A DNA stretch of 64,000 nucleotides from positions 24,786,335 through 24,850,334 of the forward strand of contig NC_088788.1 of the NCBI RefSeq assembly GCF_949628265.1, in the 5' to 3' direction. How positions within the stretch are numbered: position 1 is the first letter of the stretch; every line of letters begins with the position of its first letter. The position numbers and the translations under genes were made by a program. Positions 14,144 through 27,191 of the stretch are shown here, piece by piece. Below the pieces are notes generated by a model. The model was not told the DNA's origin. It saw only the letters and a list, made by a program, of their open reading frames with translations, and did not search any database. Origin of the DNA: Cloeon dipterum. Lineage: Eukaryota > Arthropoda > Insecta > Ephemeroptera > Baetidae.

Positions 14144-16333
14144 TCGTGCTTCTCGACGAACTTTTGGTCCAAGCGTCGCCGAAGAGAAGAGTTTGAGATT
14201 GATGATGATGTAACTTTGCCCATTAGTAGCACATCATTGAGGTATTAGAACACATAAAATTGATTAGTGGCATTCATTTGTTAATGTGTTTTGCCTTCTT
14301 TTCTTTGTTATTTTTAATGAGTTATTTCGTTATTTCATGCTCAAAAGAGTGTGAGTTATTAGATTAACTATTTTGTGGTTTAGAACAGAATGCCTGGTAT
14401 TTTATTTGTTTGTGAGTTTCTTTTAACTGAAAGTTTGATTTTATTATGTTTCATTAATAAAAGGAGTTTTAGTCACAAATGTTTTTTTAAATGTGTCTTG
14501 TTTTAGTTAGATCAATTTTTGCAATAAAATACAGGGGGTCTTATATTGAGAGTTGACTCTTGAAAACAAAATTAACTTTTTAGCTTAAAATTTTTAATTT
14601 GTTTGACTAGAAATATAAGCAATCTGAATGTTAATTGCTATAGCAGAAATAATGATTTGATCAAGCCTGGGAGCATTCTGTTCTTCGCAAAATGTCCTGC
14701 CGCCTCTTAGTCTGATGATGGTGTGATGCGCGCTTGGAGTGTCTTTTTGTGGTGTGTAAAAGGGAGTGTTATGTATAGCAACATAAGAGTCTAAAGTATG
14801 TGTGTGTGTGAGCAAGGTGTGTGTAGGTCATCTGAAAGAGGCCGCTAAGGCGGAAGCTGCTTTATTATTATGGAGAAGATGTTAGTAGGCCAGTACGTAA
14901 AATATATGTGTGCATGTAAAGAAGCTGCTGTTGCTATGATAACGGGTTCGCCGCGCGCTCCTCGATCATTGTGGATATTTTATTTACGAACTGCCGCTTT
15001 TTACTCTCGGATATGGCCAATGGGGCCTATGTAAATAACTCGGGATGTTTTTGAGAAAAGTCCGAAAGAAAACTAGTGAGTGTGCGCGCGGATATTGTGC
15101 TCGAAGAGACCGTTTCCTCGACGAATCAGGGTCACTTGAGGCAGAGTCGTTGACACTTTTCTTGCTAATTGCCTTGCATTCTCTCCGCTTCAGCAGAGAA
15201 ATTTACTGATCCGCTTTTGGCGTTGGAAATTCCTCTACGAACTTAAGATACGCCGCAGAATGTTATTTTGACAACGGCATTACCTTTGAACAGGAACTGT
15301 TCTTGCTCTTGAACGTAACCCGCTAGCAGAGAGGTTTAAAATATTCACGATTTACCAAACTAACCGTATCTAAAAGAAGAGGGCAAAAAAATGTATCCTA
15401 TTTTTCCTGTGATAAAATTTATATAAATTACGTAAGTTTCTTCTTTACATTATTTCTAGCAATTTACCATTTTTAATTGATCTTTTTGGTAAGACATGCT
15501 AAATATAAATCATTTTATAAAAATAGTTTGAATAATTACTTTTTACTTCCGAGAATTTCTTCTTGGCGTTAGTCAAATTAATAGGCATGTTGTGCCGCGC
15601 AAAAACTCATATCCAAGAGCGAATTTAAGCAACACGTGTCGAGCTGACGTGCTATCAATCACATCGCGGAATGTGGAATTTATTATGAGCATCGGGCGGC
15701 AGAAACAAAGGCAATGAAATCACGCCCAAGCTCGCACCTTTTTATTCACGCGTGGCAGATCGAACGGTAGTACAAAATAAGCGCTGAAAAAGGCGTCATG
15801 CATTGCTACCGTTTGCAATCGCTCGCGAAGAAAAGTTTCCTCTGTCCGCACCACCGCACACGAAAACTCGCCGATTCAATGCTGACAATCGCAGCTTTGT
15901 TTCCTCGATTTCCAACACGGTCGTCTCTAGGTCACGAAATGAGAAGGTCTTTCACCCTTTTTGATCTTTCCGTTAACCCGTATATATATCATAGCACAGC
16001 AAGCACCGTATCATCCGCGCGTATTAATGGCCACTCACACTGCCTCGCGCGCGCATAATGTGTGCATATACGCTTAAACCAGTTCTTCGGCTCGCTGTAA
16101 AGTCATCTCGCATGCACTTTTCAGTATGTTTAAATAGCGCCAGCAGCGCGCCTCTTCCTCAAAAAGCGAAATGTGTGTGAGGACAGGTGTGTCAGAATTT
16201 GAAAGGTCTTGGCACCAATTTGAAATTCTATGCATTTATTTCAACGTGGATTTTTTCAAATTGAGCCAAACAAACTCGTGTCTCGTGAAATTGTGCGTGT
16301 TGATGTTTGCATGAAAGTCAGTTTAAAGAGTGA
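14144..16333. other. Intergenic region, no gene seen
   Basis: About 2.2 kb of AT-rich sequence lies between the unrecognised basic gene and the end of the acidic gene. It should hold the promoter of the former and the short 3'UTR of the latter; AATAAA reads at 16240-16235 on the minus strand. Open frames are short and lack convincing splice context. Confidence 0.5.
16235..16240 (-). terminator. Probable poly(A) signal of the acidic secreted gene
   Basis: The minus strand reads AATAAA about 95 bases beyond the stop codon at 16334. No competing canonical signal lies closer. Confidence 0.4.
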
Positions 16334-18427
16334 TTAAACCACCAAAATAGAAAATCTAACGGACTCACGTGATCTCTTCTGCGTGAGATCGTCATCATCA
16401 TCATCATCCTCGTCGTCTTCGTCTTCGACGGTTTCTTCATCGTCCTCATCCTCTTCGTCATCGTCCTCGGTTGACTCATCTTTTTCGGCCTCATCATCCT
16501 CCCCCAAATAATCCTCCAATCCTCCCTCGCTGGGTTTTTTAACGTCGTTATTGGTACTACCTGCGCCGACTGAATCGTAGACCTCGTCCAAATCATCGTC
16601 GGCATCATCGTCGTCATCCGGCTTTACGGTGTCCTTAATGACTTGGGCAACTGGTGCACTTGTGGTCGCGACTACGGGTGCTTTGCTTGGCTTCGGCTTA
16701 GGTGGTGACTCGTCATCGTCGTCGTCATCATCTTTTAAAAATTAAAATTTTTAAAGTCTTCTAAAGAGCTCATGGTTCCAAAATCGATTTGTGTTACTTG
16801 CACGTTTAAGTACCAACTTTCTTAAACTAATTTGAAATCATATTCTAAATTCATGTATCAATATAATTGACTCTTTAAGTCTTACTTAATTGTATTTTTT
16901 TAAATGATGATGAATTTGCATGTAAATATGTAAATATGTAAATATTTTCTGTTGAATTTGCCGTCTTATTGTTAGGCGGTTAGGTGTCTAAAATGTGTCA
17001 ATGAACGGTCATGGGTCAAGCGTATAGTATAAATTTTGGAAACAAATTAGAGGAAGTTTCAAGCAAAGAGCTAGAAGTGACAGAAGCGTACAGAGGAAGT
17101 GAAAAGGTGCTACCGCCAGACCGATTGATCCACTCATTGTCACATCCAAGAAGAGTTGAATAAAAAGAGCAGCTGATTATTGTAGACAAACAATTGTCAA
17201 GTTTTTTTTATTACTTTTTAGCACATGTACACTGCGACATTAGAGGCTACGAATCTGCTGAAGAGCACATCATATATAATTCGGTCAAAAAGCAATATTC
17301 CGCATCTTTGGTCTGTTGAGTGATCGATTACTGTTTATACAACTGTTCACCACCATCCCATTGGCTGTACAAGCTGATTTTGCAATGAATGGCAGAGCAG
17401 AGAGCATAAAGTAGACATTGAAAGGAGTCGCCGGCGCGCGTGTGCTGCACCGGCGTGTGTGTTTTGTATAGGATGTCTGAATGGCGAGGGGTGTGGTGAT
17501 GTTTGTTTAATTTTTCGGACTTTTTGCTGTCCGGGTCGGTGTCCAATTAGTCAAGAGAGTCGTCCTCAGTCAGTCGTCACGTGAGTTCAATGTCGTTAGT
17601 ATACAAATGAGCATAGTATTTTGTTCGTTCGCGCGTAATAAATTAAATAAATAAATTAACACAAAATACAGTATGGAAATAAATTACTACAAAAATACAC
17701 ATCTGGTGTGTGTGTGTGAAACAATTTCGACAAACCCGTGATTTTCGAACCCCGAATGAACTTTAACAAATTGAAAAAAGCTTTTTACTAGATTCACAAC
17801 TTTTGAAATTTCACTTGATTTTTTGATTCAATCTCCCACCCACGGATGTTGGTAATTGCAAAGTGGAGGTGGGTTAAGAGTTGTGGTGTTTGGTGATCGC
17901 ACTTTGCAATCGCAGCAGGAGTTGTTCTGCACCTTATTCTAAGCTTTCGAAAGTCCGTGGCTTCTCGCTTGCGATTTACGCACTCAACCCACCTGCGAGA
18001 ATGTCGTCAAAGAATCTGTCGAGGTAATCCTCGTCGTCATCCTCTTCTTCATCGTCTTCGGCTTCATCGTCCTCCTCCTCATCGTCATCATCATCATCTC
18101 CAAGAGCCTGAGAAGCAAAATTTCCCCGTTGTATTAAATTCTGAACTCCACCACGTTTTCAAACACACAAATCATTTTTTCCCTAATAAAACTTACGTCT
18201 TCAATGTCGTAGTCATCATCGTCATCGTCCTCATCGTCGTCCTCCTCTTCAGCGGAGGCGGCGGGGGCAGCAGCGGCAGCGGGGGCGCTGGTCACAACCT
18301 CGGCAGAGGGAGCGTCACCCTGTCTGCCCATGACCTTGTGAGAGGCACCATTGGTGATGGGGGTTGCGTTGGCGGCGACAGCGGCTAACACCACCAGAGC
18401 CAGGGCGATCGAAGTCCACTTGGTCAT
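16334..18427 (-). CDS. Secreted, extremely Asp/Glu-rich protein
   Basis: Three coding exons (18427-18197, 18107-17993, 16731-16334) give 247 residues. A signal peptide is clear (MTKWTSIALALVVLAAVAANA, about 1-21). The mature protein alternates Ala/Pro/Lys linkers with long Asp/Glu runs, including stretches of six or seven consecutive Asp, and contains DYLDRFFDDILA and DEVYDSVGAGS. There are no cysteines and no second hydrophobic segment. The acceptor TTTTTCAG sits one base before the ATG, so the gene has an upstream noncoding exon, ending near 19064 at CAG|GTGATT behind a TATA/CRE promoter. Such polyanions bind calcium or basic partners in cuticle, mineral matrix or secretory lumen; that role is inference. 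The last intron acceptor (TTTAAAAG) is poor, and GTGAGT at 16368 could be an alternative donor, so the C-terminus is less sure. Confidence 0.75.
16921..16944 (+). repeat. Three perfect tandem copies of TGTAAATA
   Basis: The 8-mer TGTAAATA repeats head to tail at 16921-16928, 16929-16936 and 16937-16944, within the last intron of the acidic gene. As plus-strand RNA each unit would match the Pumilio element UGUANAUA. Read as DNA, the complement TATTTACA resembles a forkhead site. Confidence 0.8.
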
Positions 18428-18563
18428 TCTGAAAAACACCGACAACTCAGCGCTGGCTCAACAGGTGCCTGGCCGCGGAGTGCTTTGGTCTGCCTGCCGA
18501 AACCGTTTTGATGACCACATTCCTGCCGCCACGCTTTTTACGTCTCCCTCTCGATGGCCGAGT

Positions 18564-18569
18564 CACGTG
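18564..18569. promoter_or_regulatory. E-box CACGTG
   Basis: This perfect palindromic E-box lies within the 5' intron of the acidic gene, about 140 bases upstream of its start codon. The surrounding 100 bases are locally CpG-rich. Its use is unproven. Confidence 0.25.
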
Positions 18570-19063
18570 GTCCCATCCCGTTACTAATCGCCGTCTCCCC
18601 GCCGACAATTAACACCACAAATTGGCGAGTGCAATAAAAAAGTAGGGCTTTTACGGCAAAAGCGCTTCCGTCGAGAGAGAAAGAAAGATTTAGCCTTGAC
18701 ATTGACCGAGCAGCGAGTGGAAAGGACGGGTTGTTCGTTGATCAGAAGGAAAATCCAACGGCAGTTTCGTTAAATTGCAAAAAAACACAGATACACGACT
18801 AGAGAATACGGAAAAAATAAGTTGCTGGAAATTAGGAAAAAAACGAAATAATAAAGTATTCTACGTAAAAGTACAATAACTGTTCAAAAAGCAATATCAA
18901 AATTCCGACTTGCGTTTGGTAGTTTGCATCGGATGAGAAAACCACTTTTCCAACTATGATGGGCGAAATTGACGGAAAATCGCACTTGCTAGCACCACGT
19001 ATAGCTGGCCGGCAGAAGGCAAAACAACTTCGCAGGGAGTTTGTGTGTGTGCAAGATAATCAC

Positions 19064-19224
19064 CTGTAGATGTGTGTGTGAGAGAGTAAATCCAAAAGCA
19101 CTGAAACACTCGTGTTCTCGCGGACGGCACTTGTTGGTCCTGCGGATGTTGGTGTTCACGCTCTTTTGATTGAATAAAACCGGTGATCACGGAACTTGAC
19201 TCTATATACCGCCGCGTGACGTCA
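19064..19224 (-). promoter_or_regulatory. Promoter and noncoding exon 1 of the acidic secreted gene
   Basis: Read on the minus strand, a perfect CRE palindrome TGACGTCA (19224-19217) is followed about 8 bases later by a TATATAG box (19208-19202). About 35 bases further is TTCAATC, an initiator-like sequence near 19172. The presumed first exon runs to 19064, where CTACAG|GTGATT is a good donor; the matching acceptor lies one base before the ATG at 18427. Spacing of box, start and donor fits a regulated TATA promoter. Binding by CREB/ATF is inferred from the motif alone. Confidence 0.5.
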
Positions 19225-21387
19225 TGCGACCTGCGCAACCGTACTGCGCCTTCTTCAAAGGTACTGGTGGTAATCCAGGTCACTTTTGTGGAAAAGGCGA
19301 TGCGTATACTCAAGCGAAGCGCTGGCCAAATGACTGGTAAAAAAGGGTTTGGGGTTTTGGGGTGATTTATTTGAAATTTTAGTGTCAAATTTGAATTATA
19401 CATTTTTTCGAATTAAATGTTTAAAAACGTTCCAAATTAAGTTGGTCAGTTGGTTACTAAATAAGAACTAGAATACACGCGTCTCTTTCTCTAGGACGTG
19501 GCAAGCGCGGCTGAGAGAAACGGGATTAAAATGGCTCGCCAAAATTCTTGCATATTAATAAGGTCATTTACAGCACCACCGGGACACAGAAAATTTTGAT
19601 AATGACGTAAATGGAACACTTTTCAAGCCACCTGAGAAAGTGAAGGTGGCCTATTTTTTAAAGTTTCCCCCTTTTTACCTGCGGCTTTCATTTCAGTTCT
19701 GCGGTATTTTTAACTCTCGTCATCTCTGGTTTCTTCAGCGTCTCGTAATGAAAAGCTGGAGAGATCAAAAGTCACCGGCGTTTACAAAAGAATTTCACTC
19801 GATTGTATTTGTGTCTAGATTACGAGAGGAGTATTGATTCACAGGTTTTGAGCGTGATGCAAATCGAACGTGAAAATAATTAAACAACTAGCAGCCTGCC
19901 TTGGATTGCATGTGCGCAAGATTGTGCAGCCGCAAATTAGTGCGAAAAGCCGGTCGATAAAGCAGACGACGTGCTTTATTGATGGCAGGCGATTGCTTTT
20001 CTGAACTTCTTTATCAATCATCCGACAGTGCCCATCAATTTTCGTTACTGCGCTTATTTCGCGCGTGGAGAAAATGAAGAGGAAATTGCTTTGGAAATCA
20101 GAGCAACGCTCGTGGTTTTCTATCCGCACTTTCGTTCGCTGTTTCCCACGCTGCAAGGGGATATGTTTGTTTAGTGGTATATTTGTAAAAACGCGAAAAC
20201 AACGTTTAGTGGGTAATTTGTTGTTTTGGCTCACAATTTACAACAATATGTAGGGCATTGCGCTCTTTCGAAGAATTAAATTAATTCATGCTAATTTATA
20301 GATTTTTTTCTTTGGATTGCTGTTGTTTAATTGAATTATTTAAATGAATTCTGGGAAATAGCTGTCAACTCTTTAATTTTAATTTTATTCATTTAATTTT
20401 CCTGAGGTAAAAAATATTTTTAAAATAAATTTTGACTTTTCAATTTTAATTATTTTGTTGCAAATATTAGAACAATACAAATTTAAGTATTGCCTTAAGA
20501 TATCCAGCAATTGATAATTTCTTCCGAGACACGCAGTTTACTCATGTATGAAATATCTTTGAATATATGTAGCTCACAAAAAAGACTTCTGGGGATTTCT
20601 TGCAACCCACAGAAACGAAAAATCGAGAAGTCTCATTTGTACAAACAAATCTGTGAAGCTCTTGTCGAGTCATTAGCTTTGTATGCAAAGAAATTAGTCC
20701 TCGCTCTCCGACAGATTTCCTGTTGCTGACGATGACGAAAGAGATGAAAAGAGAAACTGAATGACAATCAAAAATGCTTCCCAGAAGCATCAAGCAGAGG
20801 AAAAAGCCACATGAGCACCTATCGCACAGTGAGAAAACACGCATTCGACGCTTTCAAAGGAGAACACTGGTGGGAGTGGCCACCTGAAGAAGCGGCAGGT
20901 CCAAGGACTCGATGCAAAAGGAACGGCACAGTTATTTGTCGTATCGCAGTCATTCCGACACGCCGACCGTCGCACACATGTATAGTTAATTTCATTTTTA
21001 ATCGGCTCCTAATGGAATCGGCCAGTTATACAGAAGCGCCCGGGAAAGTCAACTGTGCGCCACGCAAACGGGGTCGGCGATCGGAAAAGAGATACCTCCG
21101 GGTTCTAAGCAAGAGACCCGCTGGGTAATTTTGTATTTTTGGGACCGTGTCTCAAGCCTGCTTGACTCTCTCTCTCTCTCTCTCTCTCCCAGCCGGTTCC
21201 AAAGTCAAGGTGATCTGGAGAGGAGGCCTAACATACGAGCCCAAGCGACAGCCACACACTCTTGAACTTCTGACACACATTTCAGGTGCCGAGCGCGGCG
21301 CGGCAGTTCATTAATGCAGCGAGCGCGTCCATTCATCCCGTTTAGGTGAAAATGGAAGTATTTTGCAACGGCCAACGAGTCGAGTAC

Positions 21388-21390
<3 letters not shown>

Positions 21391-21450
<60 letters not shown>
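21391..21450. repeat. (TA)30 microsatellite
   Basis: Sixty bases of uninterrupted TA are followed to about 21474 by imperfect copies with CATATATATG and TATACATATATATG. The tract is self-complementary and can extrude as a cruciform. Confidence 0.95.
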
Positions 21451-21456
<6 letters not shown>

Positions 21457-23072
21457 TATGTATACATATATATGTGCAGATAATATCAATAACCTGCCGT
21501 TTGAATGCGGAATGTTGCGTAATTGCTTTTTTCGATTAACGCTTCAAGAAATAAAAAAATTTCTCATCGCTCTAAATAATTTCAAGCTTATTTCCAGTTA
21601 ATGTTCAAGTATTACTTTTTTAATTATTTCTGCTCATTTTTATTTTAAAAGTTTTAATTGTTAAAATAAAAAATTGTTTTAATTGTAAATTTTGGAATTT
21701 GACGGCTTAAGAATTTTAGAACATGAATTTCACGTTCCCCGCAATATAAATGCAATGAAATGCCGGTATAACGTCTTCATTACGCTCAACTATAGTTTCG
21801 GCTTCTACCCGAAACCCCATTTCATGAACAGAAAATATCACAGAACATTAATAATTTAACAATTCAAAATTTAATTAATAAAATAAATACAAAGTTACGA
21901 GATAAATACTGTTAATAGTTTAAAATAAAAAACACACAATTCCATAACAAGGATCTTAATCGTTAGGATACTTCAATAGAATAAATGCAATTTCTGCTTG
22001 AATGTGGCCAAGCAATCAAAATCAAATTGACCAACACGTGTTCGTTTTTATGCACGACATCTGTTAATTATCGATGCGTTATGTATTTCATAACCCACTT
22101 TTGCTCGATGATCGTTTTTTAACTGGTTTTACGAGGATTTCTCACAACGCCAGCTGCTTTAAAAGGCCAAAAAGAAGACGATCTCTTCTTCTGCTTCATC
22201 TTCACCAACAGCAGACCTACTTAACGCCTCATCTCAGTACGAGGACGGGCATACGCTAAAAAGAAGAAACTGCTGCCATTAAACTCCAATCATCTCTCTC
22301 GCGCGCCAGAGCCGGCGACCACTTATACTGCTCTCTGCTGCTCGCAATTGCCCATGTTAACCGCGCCGTGTGCGTGAATTAATTGTTTTCTCTTGTTCCT
22401 GCACTCGTTGCTTTCCTTTCGAGTCGCCTTTCTTTGTTCTTGATCCTCCACAATCCGTGGAAAACTTGATTTCTAATCTTGTTGCAGGATAAACAATCGA
22501 ACGAAATCCATGAAAAAACTGTCGTGCACCACTTGTTTCACACTGGCCGCTTCTAATCACACTAGAGTGTAATTAATATCGAAAATGGTGATAAAAAGGA
22601 TAATTTTCGAATCCAATAACAGATCCGGATATGCTCTGATTGAAGTGATTTTTATGTGCTGTTGAAATTCATATACCCCTTGTTATTTATTTAAGTGAAA
22701 AATTCTTGCATGAGTTTCATTTAAGTTTATGTAATTACCACTTTTTTGCCACGCGCAAAAATGTCACTAAACTTGTGGTTTCAAATAAGGCGCCTTGTCG
22801 GTTAACAAGCGCCCATTGCAATGCTATTTTCTGAGAAGAAGTGGTCATTTGTGAATAATTATCCCCGGGAAGCAGCCTCCATCAGCAGTTTCTATACGGA
22901 TTTTACTGCTATAATTATGTAAGTTCAGCTGCTCCCCAGGCCCCAAGCATGGAGTGCGTGTGCATAGTGACAGAGAAAGATACCTCCAAAGCGCTCAGAG
23001 GCATTGGAGAGAAGAGCGACTGCGACTCTGGTGGATAATAATTAGTCGGATTAGATAAACAGTCTTGATGAT

Positions 23073-23074
<2 letters not shown>

Positions 23075-23143
<69 letters not shown>
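23075..23143. repeat. (TC)34 microsatellite
   Basis: About 69 bases of uninterrupted TC (GA on the minus strand). In insects long GA tracts are GAGA-factor targets and also prone to H-DNA; here no gene lies within 4 kb. The Arg-Glu repeat frame across it is a translation artefact. Confidence 0.95.
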
Positions 23144-23146
<3 letters not shown>

Positions 23147-26100
23147 GCTGTCGTGTTTATTGGGCCATGGAATGAGACTGACCCCGATAAGAGGATGGAT
23201 GGAAGCGCTTCCAATACACACGCACTGCCCAGAAATTGAACGCGTTCACAGTTAGCGCTGGAGTTTCTCCTGGCACGCGGCATTGGCAAAATTATCTGCT
23301 TCATTTCCGTTTCCATTAAATGTGTGCTGCTTCTCATTTTTTGCTTACCTCATGTGTTGATTGTAACTTGCACGGCGTGATTTTTAGAAGTGAAAGGGCA
23401 AAACAATTTTAATCATTTCGATTTACTTTTAAGCAAATTTAAATATTCCAGTGATTTCTGAACAGCGATTTATCCGATATAAGAGTTTAAAAAATAACCA
23501 TTTCATGGCATCAATTTTAAAATTATAACAGGAAGTTGTAACAACTAGTTATATGTTTATGACAAGGAAAATAGCGACTATACGTAAATTAAAAAATAAT
23601 GAAAAAATCATATATCTTTTAATTTACGTGCAGTGTTAAATTTTTAAGCTCTTCAAAACACATTGATGAATCATGAAGTTATAATTAATTTTAGTCCTAT
23701 TTTAAATAAGAAAAATTATGATTTTAATCATTTAAATTCTCTAAACAAACACGGCCCTTCAAACTATTTATCATACTGTTAATTATTACACAATTGAATG
23801 AAAATAACAAAAATCTTGATGATCAAATAGCATTAAACAATGAAATACAAAATGTATTTTTCTTAAATTTTTGAAATTTTATGAAGTATTTTCGTTTAAT
23901 AATTTGGAAAATAAACTTTCGTTGGGTATTATCATTGCTGAAACAAATATTCACTAACAAAACAGATAGACTTCTACCCAAATTAAATCACGGGGGGTCT
24001 TATTTGTCACATCCTGATTTTGCTAATTTAATTTAACTCGGATTTCTGGCGTATCTAATTGAATTGCAATGGTTGTCATGTGGTCGGAAGGTCTCCTCGG
24101 TGTACCTGCTTCGAGTTGAGGGTCAAGGCCGTGCCTTGCCATCGTCAGCTCTGCTGAAAAGCGGCACGCTTGATGCGCTCCGTAGACGCATGTAAATAAA
24201 TTGCTGGATTCGTTCGGCATCTCGCTGCGTATATTTGTCGCTTTACAAAGTTATAATAACGGGGATCATTCACATACCATCTCTCGACCACCGCGGAGAG
24301 ATCATTAAGCAGAGGAGAGAGAGAGAGAGAAGAGGAAAGTCGCTGCTTTTGAGCGAGATGCGCGCTCCCATTCCTCATAATTTGGACTGTGCACAATGAG
24401 CAATCAAAGCGAGAAATGAGAATTAAGGCGCTCCACGGGCATAAATTGCGCTTGACAGAGAGTGACGAAGCCTATTCGCTCGTTTCTCGCTAGATTGTTA
24501 CTCATGTTTGCTTTCCGTCTGCGTTGGCTGGCGGACTTGCGTCACGCTATAATATGCAGATTTGGGTGTCGTATCTGGGAGAATGCCTTCATGGAGGCAC
24601 ACGTACCTGAGCTGCAACTTAATTAGCGACCGCTTGGTGCTGGAGTCAATGACTCAAGATTGTACAAACGCGGTACACACACTGCTCCAAAATTTAAAAT
24701 CTTTCAATTAATTTACATACAATATTTTTCACGGCACTTATAATTTGGCGATATATTTGATATATTTATTGTTTTTTTTTTGTAATAATCATTAGTTTGC
24801 GTAGTGCAGATCAATATATTCCTTTTGTAGTATCAGCTGAGGTCAACATTTTAGATTTTAATTAATTTGATTTGGTGGATCCGTTGCCTCGTTTGGTGAT
24901 TTTAATGACCCGCAAATAACTGCTAGAAAGAAGCCAATTAGCTGGAAATCGTCTCGCTCCGAAGAAATCGGAAACTATGACAACGATGATGGTCAGAAAA
25001 ACTCTCAAACTCTCTGCTTGTGCGGTAAAGCAAACAGAAAAGTTGCCCAATCGATAACGGTGCATTTTTCACTATCGTAAGTGGTGACATAAATCTTAAT
25101 TTCTCTCGCCACAACGGACACGAATCTGAGCCAAACGTGCGAGTGTGCAGATCCCCACGACTACAATTTCGATTCTGACCCGATTTCGATTTTCTGTAAA
25201 TCAAGATGTTTCGCTGCAAATCAATTACTACGGCATAGTCTCACTCTAACTGAGAGCACTAATTGTTCGCGGCTCTGATGGTGAGTGAGTGCGCACGGTA
25301 TCCGGGCGATTGATTGCGTAGCCTGAAGAAACTAAATCATTCCGAAGTATGGATGGGATTTTGAATGAATGAAGGTTTTGAGGTCACCAAGTCTGCCGTT
25401 CTCCTTCCTTTTGGTGGTGCTCTCCTCGTGTGCATGTGAGTGTTTCACTACCTCCTATGCTAACATGTTTGTACTCGAATAGGCACTAAAATCAGGCCAA
25501 TCATAACGCAGCACCGTACTCACTTTTTCGTCTTGGAATGCTACCTTCACCACTTCCGCCCGCATTTTAATTTTGCAACTTAATAATGCTTAATGCATAA
25601 CACATGACAAGAATTTATAAAAGGTTTTATGTAATAAAATATTTTATCCACAGTAGCTCTCAGAAGCAAGTTCGATATTATATCCATTTAATAGAATTTA
25701 TTGAACGCAACGTTTTTTGCAGATAAATAACATTATGTTGCATAAGTTAAAATCTTCAAGTCGGAACTTTTTAGCCGCAGCTCATTTTTATAGGTACTCA
25801 TTCTAGCTTGTCATTTATTCATTGCGCTTAAACCGTGCAAACGTAGTCAGACTCGCCCGCCACACTTGTGTGTCAAGCAGTTTGCCTATTTTTAGGTGGT
25901 TTTAAAAAATATTCTTCCTTTCAAAATAACTTGTATCCCAAATATTTCTGTATCGGTCTGCTCATAAATTCATCTGACTCCTCTCATAAATATTTACAGC
26001 TTTGGTAAGATCTCTAGTGAAATCAGAAATTAATGTGCTTGGAAAATATTTAAAATTTGTTTTTGTTAAGATTAAGAATTATTATAGATTTTCAAAGAAA

Positions 26101-26792
26101 CATATGGTGTTTCCAATAGCTCATACATTGAAGTTTTAAATAACACAAATTTACTTGATAGAACAATTGAGATCAGCAACAATTTTATTAGGGCTTATTT
26201 TTTATTTCTTCACAAAAACAGGTCTACGAGTTTGACAAATCTTTCATTGTCGGTGTACTCACATTTTTCCAAATTCTTTTCAATTTTTCACTGAATCAAC
26301 AATCATTATCATAAATTGGTCTCATCAGTTCATACCACAAGAGAACATCAACTTGTACTAAAACATAATAATAATAATAGTAGTAGCTATTATCTTCAAC
26401 AGAAGTATAATTTTATTACAGTACGGAATGGCATTCATATCTAATATAAATATGTACTAACAGCTCTATTCGTTCAATTGTACGAAAATCACAAAAGTTG
26501 AAAAATATTTCAATCAAACAATCACACTTTTTAGGGAAATTTGTTGTTACTCTTATCTCCTAAGAAAATTAAGTATAGTGCTATTTCAAGGGAGACATTG
26601 TACTCTCTAAAAGGTATTTGGCTGCAAAATTGCTAAATATTTGTATGCCTAAGTCATGATCCGCGCTTCTAAAGGACAGACATTAAAACATTTCCTGTTT
26701 TCCGTCTGATCAATTTCTGTCATTTCTGTATTACGTTGTGAGAAGTATCGAGCTTAAAAATCGAGATGCTAACTGATTAACGCCAGGATTCA

Positions 26793-27191
26793 TTTATTTT
26801 TTTTCATGATTCAACATGAAATGTAAATATTGATTTATTTTCTCCAAAAATCTGCAAATTTTTAAGAAAAGCCAGTTTTCCAAAAGACTTCACAGAACTA
26901 TTGAGAAAATGATCTTCAACTCAACTTTCTGCTATGGCAACATCTAACTACTCCCTTGAAACAAGATTGCTAAAAAGTAGAGTATACAGGCTCAATTATT
27001 GAGCATCCAAGAGTTTTTACAAAATTCAACGTTTCAAAGTCTTTGAGAAGACGAGGGAGAGAGATCAAAATTTGTATTTTCAATGTGTTTTAAAGAATAG
27101 CAAGTATGCAGTTGGCAGCCAAAGAGTAATGAGAAATTTTGATCCTGAAAACCGCAGGTACAAGAATGCTTTGCCAGCGCAAATGAGATCC
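26793..27191 (-). other. Probable 3'UTR of crol
   Basis: The sequence beyond the crol stop codon has no coding signal. Minus-strand AATAAA hexamers fall at 26839-26834 and 26798-26793, either of which could end the transcript; others occur further on, so the UTR may be longer. Confidence 0.35.

Larger units (their letters stand above)
19225..26792. other. Intergenic region of about 7.5 kb
   Basis: I see no supportable exon here. The sequence is AT-rich with several CpG-richer patches (for example 20.8-21.1 kb). It carries a (TC)12 run at 21165-21189, a (TA)30 run at 21391-21450, a (TC)34 run at 23075-23143 and a short GA run near 24315-24330. The 3'UTR of crol, which ends from the right, may reach into the last part. 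Confidence 0.5.

Noticed and set aside
17328..17546. Minus-strand frame in the last intron of the acidic gene
   Set aside because: No acceptor joins it in phase to the preceding exon without a stop, and it does not continue the acidic composition.
17957..18388. 143-codon plus-strand frame with His and Gly-rich runs
   Set aside because: Antisense to the Asp/Glu-rich exons of the acidic gene, whose repeats keep all frames open.
22915..23337. 140-codon minus-strand frame with an Arg-Glu repeat
   Set aside because: The repeat is the translated (TC)34 microsatellite; flanks show no coding character.
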